DNA of 64,000 nt from Polyangiaceae bacterium (GTDB lineage Bacteria; Myxococcota_A; Polyangia; Polyangiales; Polyangiaceae), in the NCBI GenBank assembly GCA_016715885.1, contig JADJXL010000005.1, forward strand, positions 124,001 through 188,000. The letters are read 5' to 3'. The notes beneath the pieces are model-generated. The model was not told the DNA's origin. It ran no database searches and saw nothing but the letters and a program-made list of their open reading frames with translations. The position numbers and the translations under genes were made by a program. Of this stretch, positions 1-10,400 are shown piece by piece. The first letter of the stretch is position 1. Every line of letters starts with the position of its first letter.

Positions 1-164
1 GTATCGATGGCCTTGGCATCAGCGCCGGGCGCAATCATCGCCGACGAGAACGATCCGACATCCAGGACCGCAGTTGGAGATGCGGCAAAGGCCGAACCAC
101 CGAGGAAAGAAAGCAACGTGCCAGCCGACAAACCGAGGAGTAAGCGCATCGTGAACCCCTTCAT
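1..164 (-). CDS. Exported protein of unknown function, N-terminus only
   Basis: The reading frame runs off the left edge, so only about 54 residues are visible. It begins MKGFTMRLLLGLSAGTLLSF and continues into a small-residue stretch ending AFAASP, a classical Sec signal peptide with probable cleavage after AFA. A second in-frame ATG at position 149 would give a slightly shorter signal peptide; no strong ribosome binding site separates the two. The mature part is too short to assign. A tRNA terminator lies upstream of it on the same strand. Confidence 0.6.
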   Translation of the reverse strand, partial: MKGFTMRLLLGLSAGTLLSFLGGSAFAASPTAVLDVGSFSSAMIAPGADAKAID

Positions 165-283
165 GTACGAAGTCCGAGGTCGAGCGCGAGCGCGCTCGGA
201 AGCCGATCGTAAAGAGTTCGCCCGACCGAAGAAATGGCTGAAATCCTGCGCCAACAGCGGACGCGGAACCGCGCGGCAAAATG

Positions 284-314
284 AAAAAAGCCGGCACGCC
301 TTTTGGCTGCCGGC
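284..314 (-). terminator. Intrinsic terminator of tRNA-Leu
   Basis: Read on the minus strand, a GCCGGCA/TGCCGGC stem with further pairing toward the loop is followed directly by six T residues. It starts about 45 bases past the 3' end of tRNA-Leu in the same direction, the expected place for a rho-independent terminator of a single tRNA transcript. Confidence 0.85.
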
Positions 315-359
315 CTCGTTCTCCGAGCTTTTCGCTCGCGTTGTGTTCCCGTATTCGGG

Positions 360-444
360 TGGTGCGAAGGGGGGGACTTGAACCCCCACGGTGTTACCCG
401 CTAGCACCTCAAGCTAGTGCGTCTGCCAATTCCGCCACCTTCGC
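360..444 (-). tRNA. tRNA-Leu (anticodon GAG)
   Basis: On the minus strand a 7-bp acceptor stem GCGAAGG/CCTTCGC encloses a D arm (GGCAGACGC), an anticodon stem CTAGC/GCTAG with loop TTGAGGT, a class II variable arm (GCGGGTAACACCGT) and a T arm with GGTTCAAGTCC. The anticodon is GAG, reading CUC/CUU leucine codons. The long variable arm fits tRNA-Leu. The terminal CCA is encoded. Positions 445-602 between this gene and the kinase hold no gene I can support. Confidence 0.96.
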
Positions 445-602
445 GTTGGGCGCCGCGGACAGTAGTTGCTCCAGGGCGGATGTCAAGAAATTTTCTTCGG
501 CCACTCAAAAAAACGGACCGCGAAAGGCACCAACACGTATGTAAAAGTTTATTATATTACCAATAACAAGGCACCAACCACTTTTCCACGGCTTCGCCGC
601 CC

Positions 603-1754
603 CTATTTTGTGATTTCTGCCACAACCTCATGAATTTCAAAAGGCTTGCGAACGTAGCTCACGTTCCACTCCGCGGGCAAACCCGCGACGACATTGGAGC
701 TTCCCGAGATGACGATGACGCGACTGTGCGCGCTTGCTTCGCGGATTTTTCCAAGTGCACCGACGACGTCGTCGCGAATCGGCGACAAGTCACATAGTAC
801 GGCGTCGAAACGTTGGCTCGCGACAACCGCTTCGATCTCGGGCCTCGTGCGTGCGCGCATGAGCTCGGCGCCGCGGTTGCCAAGCGTTGCGTCGAGAAGA
901 TCGTAGACCGCATCGTCATCTTCGACGACGAGGATGCGTTTGCCCGACAAGCCCACACCAGGCCGGCGACTCGAGCGCGGTGGCGTCGGCATCAAGCTCG
1001 CGCGCTTCGGCCAACGCAGCTCGAAACGCGCTCCAGGCTCGGCCCTGACCAAATGCAACGAACCCCCAAGCTCGCGCGCAAGCCCCGCTGCGTAACGTAA
1101 ACCGATGCCCGCTCCACCAGCGCGCGTCGTGACGCCTGCATCGAGCAAGTTGGCGCGACGTTCGACAGGTATGCCCGGACCTTCATCGGCCACTCCGAAC
1201 ACGACCTGTCCCAACGCGTCGCTTGTTACATCGAGAAAAACCATGCCTTGCGCGGGAGACACGGCGATGGCGTTGAGCAACAGGTTGGTCAGGATTTGCA
1301 AGATGATCGACCCGCCCAGGAGCTGCGTATCCCCGAGCGCCGGATCGATCGTCATGTGCAGCTTTACACCTGCTCGCGTCGCTTCGGGTTCGCATCCCGT
1401 GCTCGCGTCGCGCAAAAGCGCCTCGGCCGTACACGGTGCGTCGTCGGGAACGTCTGCACCAATGGCACGTCGAACGATCTGACGCGCATGACGCGCTCGC
1501 ACGGCCGCGATGCTGAGCGCATGTTCGACCGACGGCGCCTCGTCGATCTCGTCACGAGCTCGGTCGATCCATCCAAGCACCACGGTGAGCGCGTTCGAAA
1601 CTTCGTGCAGCACACCAGCAAGGTCGCGGTCGCTCTGCCGTCGCGATTCCCCATCGATTTTCGAAGCGTCGTGGATGGGTACGTCGCTTTGAAATAGCAG
1701 CGCCGCGCGCGAGCCGATCGCCTGGTCATTGCCGCCCGTGTCGGACTCCGCCAC
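603..1754 (-). CDS. Hybrid histidine kinase with C-terminal receiver domain
   Basis: A 383-residue cytoplasmic signalling protein. A HisKA-type helix carries the H-box HEVSNALTVVLGW near residue 50. An HATPase_c domain follows, with an N-box (NLLLNAIAVSP), a DEGPGIP G1 box and a GGAGIGL G2 box. From about residue 270 there is a receiver domain with acidic pocket VVEDDD, a likely phospho-acceptor Asp in AVLCDLSP, the conserved Ser in VISGSS and the Lys in RKPF. There is no sensor or membrane segment, so the input is probably a partner protein or an unrecognised N-terminal segment. No separate response regulator lies next to it. The domain calls are firm; the signal is unknown. Confidence 0.9.
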   Translation of the reverse strand: MAESDTGGNDQAIGSRAALLFQSDVPIHDASKIDGESRRQSDRDLAGVLHEVSNALTVVLGWIDRARDEIDEAPSVEHALSIAAVRARHARQIVRRAIGADVPDDAPCTAEALLRDASTGCEPEATRAGVKLHMTIDPALGDTQLLGGSIILQILTNLLLNAIAVSPAQGMVFLDVTSDALGQVVFGVADEGPGIPVERRANLLDAGVTTRAGGAGIGLRYAAGLARELGGSLHLVRAEPGARFELRWPKRASLMPTPPRSSRRPGVGLSGKRILVVEDDDAVYDLLDATLGNRGAELMRARTRPEIEAVVASQRFDAVLCDLSPIRDDVVGALGKIREASAHSRVIVISGSSNVVAGLPAEWNVSYVRKPFEIHEVVAEITK

Positions 1755-1851
1755 GTCTCCAGCCTATCCCAACTCGGCGACTTTCGGATACCCCCGGGAC
1801 GCAAAGAATGCAGTGCAACCTTGCGATGCCGCCGCGGCTGGAATCAACGGG

Positions 1852-3615
1852 TCATTTCGAGAGCGAAGGGGCCAGCGGCAAGATGAAGCGGCCATCGGCG
1901 CCTGTCATCGTTTCACCAATCTGTATGACTACCGTGCTATCGAAACCGACCGCAGTCACGGGCATCCAGGCCCGTACGGTACCGCTCGTGATGATGGCTT
2001 TGTCAGGGCTTCGAACGACGCCGCGCAGGATGGCGGGATACGCAAGCACGAGCGACGGGAGGTTGAACATTTCGGAGCCGTCGGCATTGGGCTGAACATC
2101 GAGCTGCGAGCGGATGAGCCACGGATAAAGCGAGCCTGGTGGCGGGACGACGAGCAGGTCGACGAGGCCGGGATCGGCGAGGAGCGAAAAGTTTCCCGAA
2201 GGTCCTAGCGATGCGGAAGCAATTTGGGATATCGAAGCGTCGGCCACGAGGTGGCTCGACAGATACGGGCGCGCGGGTGAGCGCGACGGGTAGACGCTAG
2301 CAGCGCCGGCGACGAGCGGCACGCCGTTTGGCAAGACAACCTCGCCCGAAATGGTGGACTTGTCGCGAATGACGAGGCCTTTGCCGCAGATGCAATCATC
2401 GTTCGTCTTGATTTCCCAATCGTCCGTGGTGACGGCCTTGGTGGTGTCGAACGTCGGATGAGCGATGACTTTGTACTTGCCAGGGGGCAATTTCGTCGAA
2501 AATCTCCCATCCTGATCGGTATCGACGACGATGTTGTATTGGGCGTTGCTCGAAGCATTGCCGGATAGCTCGAGACTTTTGAAGGTGATGGTCGAAACGA
2601 CCGGAAGGCCATGCGTATCGACGACGAAGGCGTCCACGTCGCGTCCGACGGCATCGAGGTCGACGAGCACGAGGTTGGCTTCGATGTTTTCGGCGTTGGG
2701 ATTGAGGGGACTCAGCGCTGCGGTTTCCCAAAAGAGCCGTGGGGCCTTGACGCCTTGAGGGGGACGAAGGCGGAGCACGGGCGATGAATCGGGGGCGCCA
2801 TTCCAGAAGTATTCGAGGCTGTACGAAGCGTACAAATTGAGCGGCTCGACTTCGAGGGTTTGCGTCGCGGAAATGGGCTTGCCCCGTTTGGGCTCGACGA
2901 CTTGAATGGTCCAACCGGTCAAGTCTTGCCCCTTGGGAAAACCCACGGTACCGCTGATGACGTGTGGCGGCGCCGTGAGGTGCAAGTCGAGCTTGCCACC
3001 TTGAGAAACGTCGAGCTCGCGATGAAACGTCGGCGGCGGAGGCGGGGATACGCAACCATCGGGCGCGCGCGGAATCACGTGCATGTCGTAAACGCCCTGG
3101 GGCAAGTCGACGATGTAAGAATCCGTTTCCGTTTCCAAGGAAATCGCTTTGGCTTCGTGTTCGGGCAGGCCGTCGTGCATCGAATTGCGAAAGAAAACGA
3201 AATCAGCGGCGAGCTTGCGGCTGGGAGGCAAGGGGCAACCCTTGTAGTCGTAATCGATGTAGAGCTCGATCGGTGACACCACCGACTGCGGAAGAACGAT
3301 GTCTTGATCGATGACGATTCCCGAATCCGACTTTGCGGCGAGGCCGCCTCCACCGAATGGGATCAAAAACGACGTGCCCGCGCCGTATGGTGCTTCCGTC
3401 GAAGGCTGGACTTCCAGAATCAGCCCAGGGAGATCGGCGCGCGTGGTTACGCAGGCCGGCGTGCCGCTGATGTCGACACAAACACCACCCTCACAATCGG
3501 AATCCGAAGCGCACGTATTCGTTACGGATTCCGCTTCGCCGCCAAGGATCACGCAGCCGGAAAGTGCAACCAATGCCGTGAGATGGAAAGCTACTTTTGC
3601 CAAGCTATGTTTCAT
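1852..3615 (-). CDS. Outer-membrane-type lipoprotein with carboxypeptidase-regulatory-like repeats
   Basis: 587 residues. It starts MKHSLAKVAFHLTALVALSGC, a lipoprotein signal peptide with lipobox LSGC. A short Cys cluster (CASDSDCEGGVC) common in myxobacterial surface lipoproteins follows. The rest is beta-rich, with several segments of the form SGTVGFPKGQDL, STITFKSLEL, SGEVVLPNGVPL and LRGVVRSPDKA, each resembling the start of a carboxypeptidase-regulatory/prealbumin-like beta-sandwich. An adhesive or structural surface role is inferred; no catalytic motif is visible. It lies 47 bases downstream of another lipoprotein gene on the same strand, so the two probably form an operon. Confidence 0.75.
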   Translation of the reverse strand: MKHSLAKVAFHLTALVALSGCVILGGEAESVTNTCASDSDCEGGVCVDISGTPACVTTRADLPGLILEVQPSTEAPYGAGTSFLIPFGGGGLAAKSDSGIVIDQDIVLPQSVVSPIELYIDYDYKGCPLPPSRKLAADFVFFRNSMHDGLPEHEAKAISLETETDSYIVDLPQGVYDMHVIPRAPDGCVSPPPPPTFHRELDVSQGGKLDLHLTAPPHVISGTVGFPKGQDLTGWTIQVVEPKRGKPISATQTLEVEPLNLYASYSLEYFWNGAPDSSPVLRLRPPQGVKAPRLFWETAALSPLNPNAENIEANLVLVDLDAVGRDVDAFVVDTHGLPVVSTITFKSLELSGNASSNAQYNIVVDTDQDGRFSTKLPPGKYKVIAHPTFDTTKAVTTDDWEIKTNDDCICGKGLVIRDKSTISGEVVLPNGVPLVAGAASVYPSRSPARPYLSSHLVADASISQIASASLGPSGNFSLLADPGLVDLLVVPPPGSLYPWLIRSQLDVQPNADGSEMFNLPSLVLAYPAILRGVVRSPDKAIITSGTVRAWMPVTAVGFDSTVVIQIGETMTGADGRFILPLAPSLSK

Positions 3616-3662
3616 AGGACTTCTCCGTCGTTACATCGCTACATCATAACACTCGTTTTCAC

Positions 3663-4247
3663 TCATGGCTCGAGGGGACAGGTTGCGTCGGTGGCCGGGC
3701 AATCCTCCAATGCGGCCGGGCACTCTCCCACGTCGCATTGTTGAAAATGCCACGTGACTTGACTCGAATCGTTGAGATGTTTTGGACAGCCGGTCGCCGT
3801 ATCGAATTCGTGTGTCGCGACGAGGGTCAACCGATGACAGCCGGGTTGAATCGGGAATGCGCCGTCGACCCATCGTACACCGACGAGCGGACGGGGGCCA
3901 TCGGCCAGTGTCGCAGGTGGCAATTCGGGAAAGGTCTGTAAAGCGAATCGGAAAGGCTGACCCAATGCATTGGTAAGGCCATAATCCACGTACAGCGCAA
4001 CTTTGACGTCTTCTCCTGCATCTTCCGATAAGATCGACGCCGTAATGCCGAATTCAGTCGCGCCTTCGTCTCCACCGACGAGCAATATTCCGCGGGGATC
4101 GGGACTCAAGCCCGATGCGACGATGATCGGTGGCGATTGCGTTGGTTCGTACGTGATCGGAGGGGTCGGCACGAGGCAACCCGATGCAAGCGAGGCCAAG
4201 ACGAGCGCAGACGAGCGAAAAACGCAAACCAAAGGCTGCCTCCTCAT
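3663..4247 (-). CDS. Small lipoprotein of unknown function
   Basis: About 194 residues. I chose the ATG at 4247 over an upstream in-frame start at 4313 because it gives a clean lipoprotein signal peptide, MRRQPLVCVF followed by LASLASGC. The mature protein has a proline-rich start (LVPTPPITYEPTQSPP) and several C-terminal cysteines (PGC, TGC, QCDVGEC, DCPATDATC) that could form disulfides outside the cytoplasm. No family is recognised. It is the first gene of a likely two-gene operon with the larger lipoprotein downstream. Confidence 0.7.
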   Translation of the reverse strand: MRRQPLVCVFRSSALVLASLASGCLVPTPPITYEPTQSPPIIVASGLSPDPRGILLVGGDEGATEFGITASILSEDAGEDVKVALYVDYGLTNALGQPFRFALQTFPELPPATLADGPRPLVGVRWVDGAFPIQPGCHRLTLVATHEFDTATGCPKHLNDSSQVTWHFQQCDVGECPAALEDCPATDATCPLEP

Positions 4248-4355
4248 GTCACGACGAAACGTAAAGCGATCTTCGGGCCATGCAAACGAGCGAAGGAAAT
4301 GGCCGAAAACCATCGTAGAGGAATCGGCTCACCGTGACAATGCTGTCAGACTTGC

Positions 4356-4475
4356 ATCCGGGCCAGAATTTGTACGCTCGCTTTGCGCGCGTGGGACGCG
4401 CGCAAAGCGAGGGTTTTGTTTACGATGGGGGGGCGGCGAGGCTCGGCCCCCCATACCCCCCGATTTTACCTTATT
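4356..4475 (+). repeat. Structured intergenic repeat, copy A
   Basis: One of three copies of a GC-rich element in this window (others near 17.43 kb and 31.09-31.24 kb). It starts with ATCCGGGCCAG, then a perfect 15-bp hairpin (4377-4391 with 4397-4411, loop TGGGA), then GGGTTTTGTTTACGATG, a G7 run, GGCGAGGCTCGGCCCCCC and a tail ending CCTTATT. Compared with the copy near 31 kb it lacks one arm of the central inverted repeat. It sits in the 233-bp space between two minus-strand genes and encodes nothing I can support. Confidence 0.8.
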
Positions 4476-4480
4476 CCCCT

Positions 4481-7400
4481 CTAGTTGACGCGAAATGGTC
4501 GCGGAGTTCGGTCTCTTCGTGAATCGAGCGCAGGAGACGCATTCCAACGCGCTTCGGCGTATTCGCTTCGCGTGGCGAGTCGCACGATTTCGGCAATTTC
4601 CGGATGCTTCGTGCACGCTCGCTCGAGACCGTCGGGTGCGGTGAGCGGAACGTCGAGTGAAATGCCCAGCTCTGCAACGAGCAAACGCAGCGCCGTCGGC
4701 AAATCCCCGCAGGCAAAGAGGCCCGCGCGCCGGGCTGCGCGCCGCGCGCCATCGAGCGCCACGTCGTGCGTGGTCGCAGCGCCATCGGAAAAGATTTCAC
4801 GCAATCGACGATCGGCGCGCGGATTGACGAGTTGCCACAGGTCTTGTCCAAGACGGGCAACGGCGGCATCGGTCTTCACATTCGCATTGACGGGACCAAA
4901 TGCCGCCTGGAGCGCTGAAACGAGCGTCCGGAAATGCTCCTCGGGTAGCCCTCGAGCCAATACGTGCTCGGGTAGCGTACCGGCGATTCCCGTTCCGAGC
5001 AGGTAATGAAGCTCCGCCGGATCTTTGAGCACGTCGCCGACGATGATCATGGCTGGGGGCGTCAAAAGCGCTATCTGCATCGATAACGGCGCGCCAACGC
5101 CCCCTTGATTGGGCGCCAATCGGCGATGGAAAAGCGGCGTGCGCGTCGCGCCGAATACGCGAACCACACTCCCATAAGCTTCCCCGAGCGCCGTTGCGGC
5201 GCCGGGCTGGACGCGAATGGCGCCCGAAAGCCCATAATGACTCGGCTCGCGCCGATAACGTCCCGTTTCCCACGTAATCGTGAGCGCCTCGTCGAGCGGT
5301 CCTTCGATGGGCCGAAACAAGAGCGCCAGCACGAGCTCGGCAGACGTCATCATCGACGACAGCGGGGGCGGGGGCACGGGCGTGGCGGATGAATCGAAAC
5401 CTCGCAGAACATGCTCGATGGCCCGCGCATACGCCTCGTTGCGATCCGCGACGGCAGCCGCAAGCAAATTCTCGAGCGTCAACCGATCACCGGGACGCAG
5501 CGATGCTTGTTGCTTGCGCACTGCGAGCACGTCACGCGAACGCTCGTGCGCGCTCGGGCCGTACAGCTCGACGAGCCGATCGCCGGCTTCGTACGAACCT
5601 GCCGCAAGTTGCGTGAAAAGCGACGTTTCATCCGCAGGCTCGCCGCCGGATGCTTTGGGTGGAATCGAAGGCGTCGAAGCGACCGGGAGAATGTCGTCCG
5701 ATGGCTCGGGCCGCTTCGAGCTTCCCGGAAACGTTTCGACGGGTTTGTCGTCCGTGGAAAAAGGCGTGATCGTTGGCGGATCCAGGCGTTTTTCGGCAGG
5801 TTTGTCCGGTACGGCAAAAGGCGTGATCGTTGGTGGATCCAGGCGTTTTTCGGCGGGTTTGTCCGGTACGGCGAAAGGCGTGATCGTTGGCGGATCCAGG
5901 CGTTTTTCGGCGGGTTTGTCCGGTTTGGCAGGAGCCAGAACCGCAGGCGCCGGCTGCACGGGCTTCGTGCGAATGGCGGGCGTGGCGAGCGGAATTGGAA
6001 TCTCGTCGAGATCCTCGTCGTCGTCCCATGACACGTCCAAGCTGGGAGCTTCCTCGGCCACCTTCTTCGGCCGGAGCCTCGCGAGCTCGTCGTCGATGTG
6101 CGCGGCCAAAGCGCGGTCGGATGCTGCAAGCGGAGCCGCTTCGGTGAAGAAACGAATGGCATCTTGCGGATCGGTGGCCGCGAGCAATCGGCCAAGCTGA
6201 AGCAGAAAACGGGCCCGATCCAGGCCGTTCGATTGGCGAATGAGCTCGTCGAGGGCACTGCGTGCCGCATCGGGCTCGCCGTGTTTCGCGACAAACTCGA
6301 GCTTGCGGCGAATCGCAATCGGGCGCGTATCGGTTTCGGCCGCTGCACGGTCGAGCATGCGAGACGCAACTTCGAGCTGTCCGGCATTCATTGCCGCATG
6401 AGCTGCCGCGAGAGCAACGCGACCTTTCGTGCGTACACCGCGCAAGTTTCCGCTGACTGCCCGTTCGAAGAGCGGTATGGCCGCATCGAAATTCTTGTTG
6501 CGTACGAGCCTTTCGGCCATTCCGAGAGCAATTAGCGGTGCATTTCCAAGCTCCGCATGACGCTTGTTGAGCTCGCGCATGCCCGCCCCGCGACCCTGCA
6601 CCACGTCGAGCTCCTCGGCCAGGAGAAACGCTTGGAGCTCGAGCTGCTCACGCGACAAATCCGATGCAATGCGGGTGAGCTCTTCAATGGCAAACTGAGC
6701 TTCACGCGGCGTGCCCGCTCCATGAACGCGATATTCGAGCCGTCGCACTTCCAGCACGGCATCGGCCGAATGCGGCGCGAGATTGACGGCGCGACGTGCC
6801 CGGTCGAGTGCCAGGTTGTCCTCACCGTGCGACGATGCCAAATGGGCCGCTTCGAGGAAAAACGCTGCGCGCTTGTTGGCCGGTTGCGTGACGATGCTGG
6901 CCAATTGCTCGAGCGCCTCGGCTTGGGCATGCACGTCGCCCTGCTCGCGTGCGATCGCCGCGCGGAATTCAATGGCCATTTCACGCTGCACGACGGAGCC
7001 CACGCTGTCGAGCATGGCTTGGGCCGATGCAGCGTCATGTCCCTCGATGTACGCACGAATCGCGCGAATTCCCGCTTCGGCCCGGATGTGCTTTGCCGGT
7101 GACGATTCTCGAATTTGCTTCCAAAGATTCGCGGCCAATAGCGGCTTGCCAAGCCGTTCATGAAGCTCGGCGAGCTGCTGCATCACGTCGACGTCACCGG
7201 GCGTCTCGGCGAGGAGTGCAACGAGCTCGTCCCGCGCATCTTCGTAGCGTCCGAGGTGCTGTTCGAGGATGTTGGCGCGATTCTTTCGCAGCATGTGTTT
7301 ACGCTGCGGATCCGTCGTCGCGTGGATGCGTCTGGCGAGGATGTTGACAACCGCTCCGTGGTCACCTCGTTCGAGCGCTCGAGCCTGCTGTTCCTCGAGC

Positions 7401-10400
7401 GAAACGGCGCCTTCTGCGGCCGCAGGGATGCCCGCGGGGGTCATCCTCCTAATGGCTCCTGGCGTCGACTGCCTGGGTTGCGGTGTCGGCCTCGTCGGCA
7501 CCTTGTCGCCAATTCCGCGTGCGGTCGCGGTAGCGGCGCTCGCGGGCGTAATGCCTTCAGCCGGACGCTTTGGCGCTGCTGCCGCATTGGGACGCGCAGG
7601 TTCGGCGAGACCCGGTTTGATCGAAGGATCGGCAATCCCTGGCTTGGTCGGCAGAGACGCGCCCTGTTCTCCGAGCTGCTCGCGCAGGCGCGCCATTTCG
7701 CGCAGCACGGTTTTTCGCGCCGCATCGCCCGGCGTCATGTCCACGAGTCGCTCGAGCAGCGTCAACTGCAAGCGTTTGTCCCCCGTTCGTCGAGCCAAAC
7801 GCAACGTCGCGACCATCAAATCCTTGTCGTCGTGCGCCAGCGGGGCCACTCGCTTCAGCGTTTCGAGCGCCGCGAGGTCATCACCACGATTGCCGAGCAG
7901 CGCCGCAAGATCGAGCGCGACACGTACCCTCGTCGCCGCTTCCAGCTCCTTACGTTCGAGCTCCGTCGATAGGAGAGCTTCGACTTCCGCGGTTTTTCCG
8001 GACAATAGCAAGAGCCGCCGCATGCTCGAAAGCACGGGTTCTCGCTGCGTCGGTGGGAGCAGGTTCGAATCGAGCGCGCGTCCTAGAGCATCGAGCGCAT
8101 CACTCCACGCTCCATCACGTTCTTTCACCTCGGCCAAACGCACGAATGCGGCCATCCGTTCGTCTGGCGCAACCGCTTTGTCGAGGTCGCTCTCGAGCGC
8201 CGGATCACCCGTTTTTCGTACGGCAACGTCGGCCTCGCAAACGAGTTTGTCATCTTCCGGGGCACGACGTGCGGCTTGCACGAGGAGCAGCGCCGTCGTG
8301 TGTGCATCGCCAAGCGCCGCGGCGAGCTTGCTGCCAAACGCAAGCAGGGCGCTTCCGACGCTTGCGTACGGGCGATTCACGAAGGTGAGCAATGCGTCGA
8401 CGAACGCTTGCGCCGCGGTCGAATCGGCATGCGTGATGCCGGGCGCAAACTCGACGACCGACGCGTATTCGTCGACGTCACCATCGGCCGCGATGGCCTT
8501 TTGCAATAGGTGCAGACCGAGCTTGTGTGCGGTGAACGCACTGAAGGCGACGCGCGCAAGAGCGATGGCTGCGCGCGCTCCATCGGGGCCATCGGTCTTC
8601 TTGAGCGCCGCAAGCGCTCCCCGCTCGAAGCGCATCGAAAGGATGTCCGCATCGTCGCCGTGCGAGAGTAATTGCCGCACGACCGTGCCCACCTGATCGA
8701 TCGTCGACACGTCCGGTCGTGCCGTGATGGCGCGCAAAAGCAGGTCGAACCGCATGCGAGCGCCTTCTTCTCCCGGGCCCGCCATCGACGCTGCGCGCAG
8801 AAGCCATGTCGCACGAGCTCCCGGCTGCGCTGCTTCGGCGACGCGTTGAATGGCCGCGATGGCCTCCGTCGGATCGCCCGATCGTTCGGACAAACGCGCC
8901 ATCAGCACGTATGCCGTGCCTTCGGATGGAACCGCCTCGAACGCCGCAACGGCATGGCGCATGGCCAAAGCGACCGCGCCTCGCCGTTCGAGCTGCCGGG
9001 CCCCGCGATAATGCGCAGCGCGCCGCCCATAACAACCAAGCGCCGCGTTCGCGAGCACGTCGTAGATGCGATCGAGCGTTTCGACTCCACCGGCGCCTTC
9101 CGACGCTTTCTCCACGATCGCCACGGCATCGGCACGCGACGGATCGATCTGGATCGCACTGGCGGCAATCTCCATCGCGCGCTTGGACAAACGATGCGCG
9201 TACGCAAGGTTTGCCGCATCGATGAGCAGCGCCGCATGACGCCGCGAATCATCGAGACGTGCTGCTCGACGAATGACTGCATCGAGACCCGGCTCGGGCC
9301 CCGCGAACGTCATCAGATCGTGCGCATAACGCACCATCCCACCTTGCGGTGCCGCCTGAGCTGCCTTGAAAAACGCTTGCTCCGCGCCCAGCCCATCATG
9401 CGCCAAGTCCCACTTCACGCTGCCGAGCTCGCGCCAGGCCATCGCCAAGTTTTCGAGCTGCGATTGCTCGGGGCCATCGAGCAACGCACCGAGCGCATAC
9501 ACGCGCGCTTCGACGAACGAAACGAGTCCGTCGGAACCAAGCGACGCTCGAGCCGCCTGCATCTGTGCATCGAGCACGTCGAGGTGCTCGTTCAACGTGC
9601 GCGACGGCGCGCCGCGCGCCGCTGCTCGCGCAAGCTCGGCCGCTGCACCATCCCAATCCCGCGCCGCAGCTCGCCGCTGAGCAAGGTCGAACAATCGCTC
9701 GACCGCGCGTCCATCCTTCACCTTCGAAGACACCAATCGTTCGAGAAGCGTGACCGCCAACGACGCATCTCCCGCACGATCGCTCAGCGCCAAGAGGCGT
9801 CCGCGCAGCCCAGGCACACGCGGCCCGTACATGTCGAGCGCCCTGCGCGCGAGGTCGATCGCGCGATCTTGATCGATCTCGGCGAGCAGCTCGAGCGCCT
9901 CGCCATACACGGCTGCCATGTCGTCGAGTGGACGCGGCTGCGCAAGTACCCAACGAAGCGCTTCTTCGAGACGATCCGGATCGTACGCCTTGGAAGCCCG
10001 ACGCACGAGCTCGTGCATCGCTTCTGGATGACCCGGTTGCAGCGCGAGCCAGCGCTGCGTCCACGTCAAGGCAAGCGCATCTTCACCAACCGCTTCGAAC
10101 GCACGCGCCATCCCATCGCAGATCGTTGCCCGAATCAGCATCGTCGACGCGCCAGCTTCGACGGCACCGGCTGCATCCTGGTGCGGCGCGGCAATCGTTG
10201 CCCGTGCGAGCGCAGAGAACGCGCGCGCACACGCTGGATCCGCCAAACATGCGTCTTCGGCCGTGCGCCGCGCATGCTGACTGAGCCCGAGACTCATGTA
10301 ACTCTCGGCCGCCACGGCGAGCAGCACGGCCGATACTTCGCCCACCGTCGATGCTGCGAGCTGCACCAGCGCGTCGGCTCGTTCCCGGCTGTTCGATGCA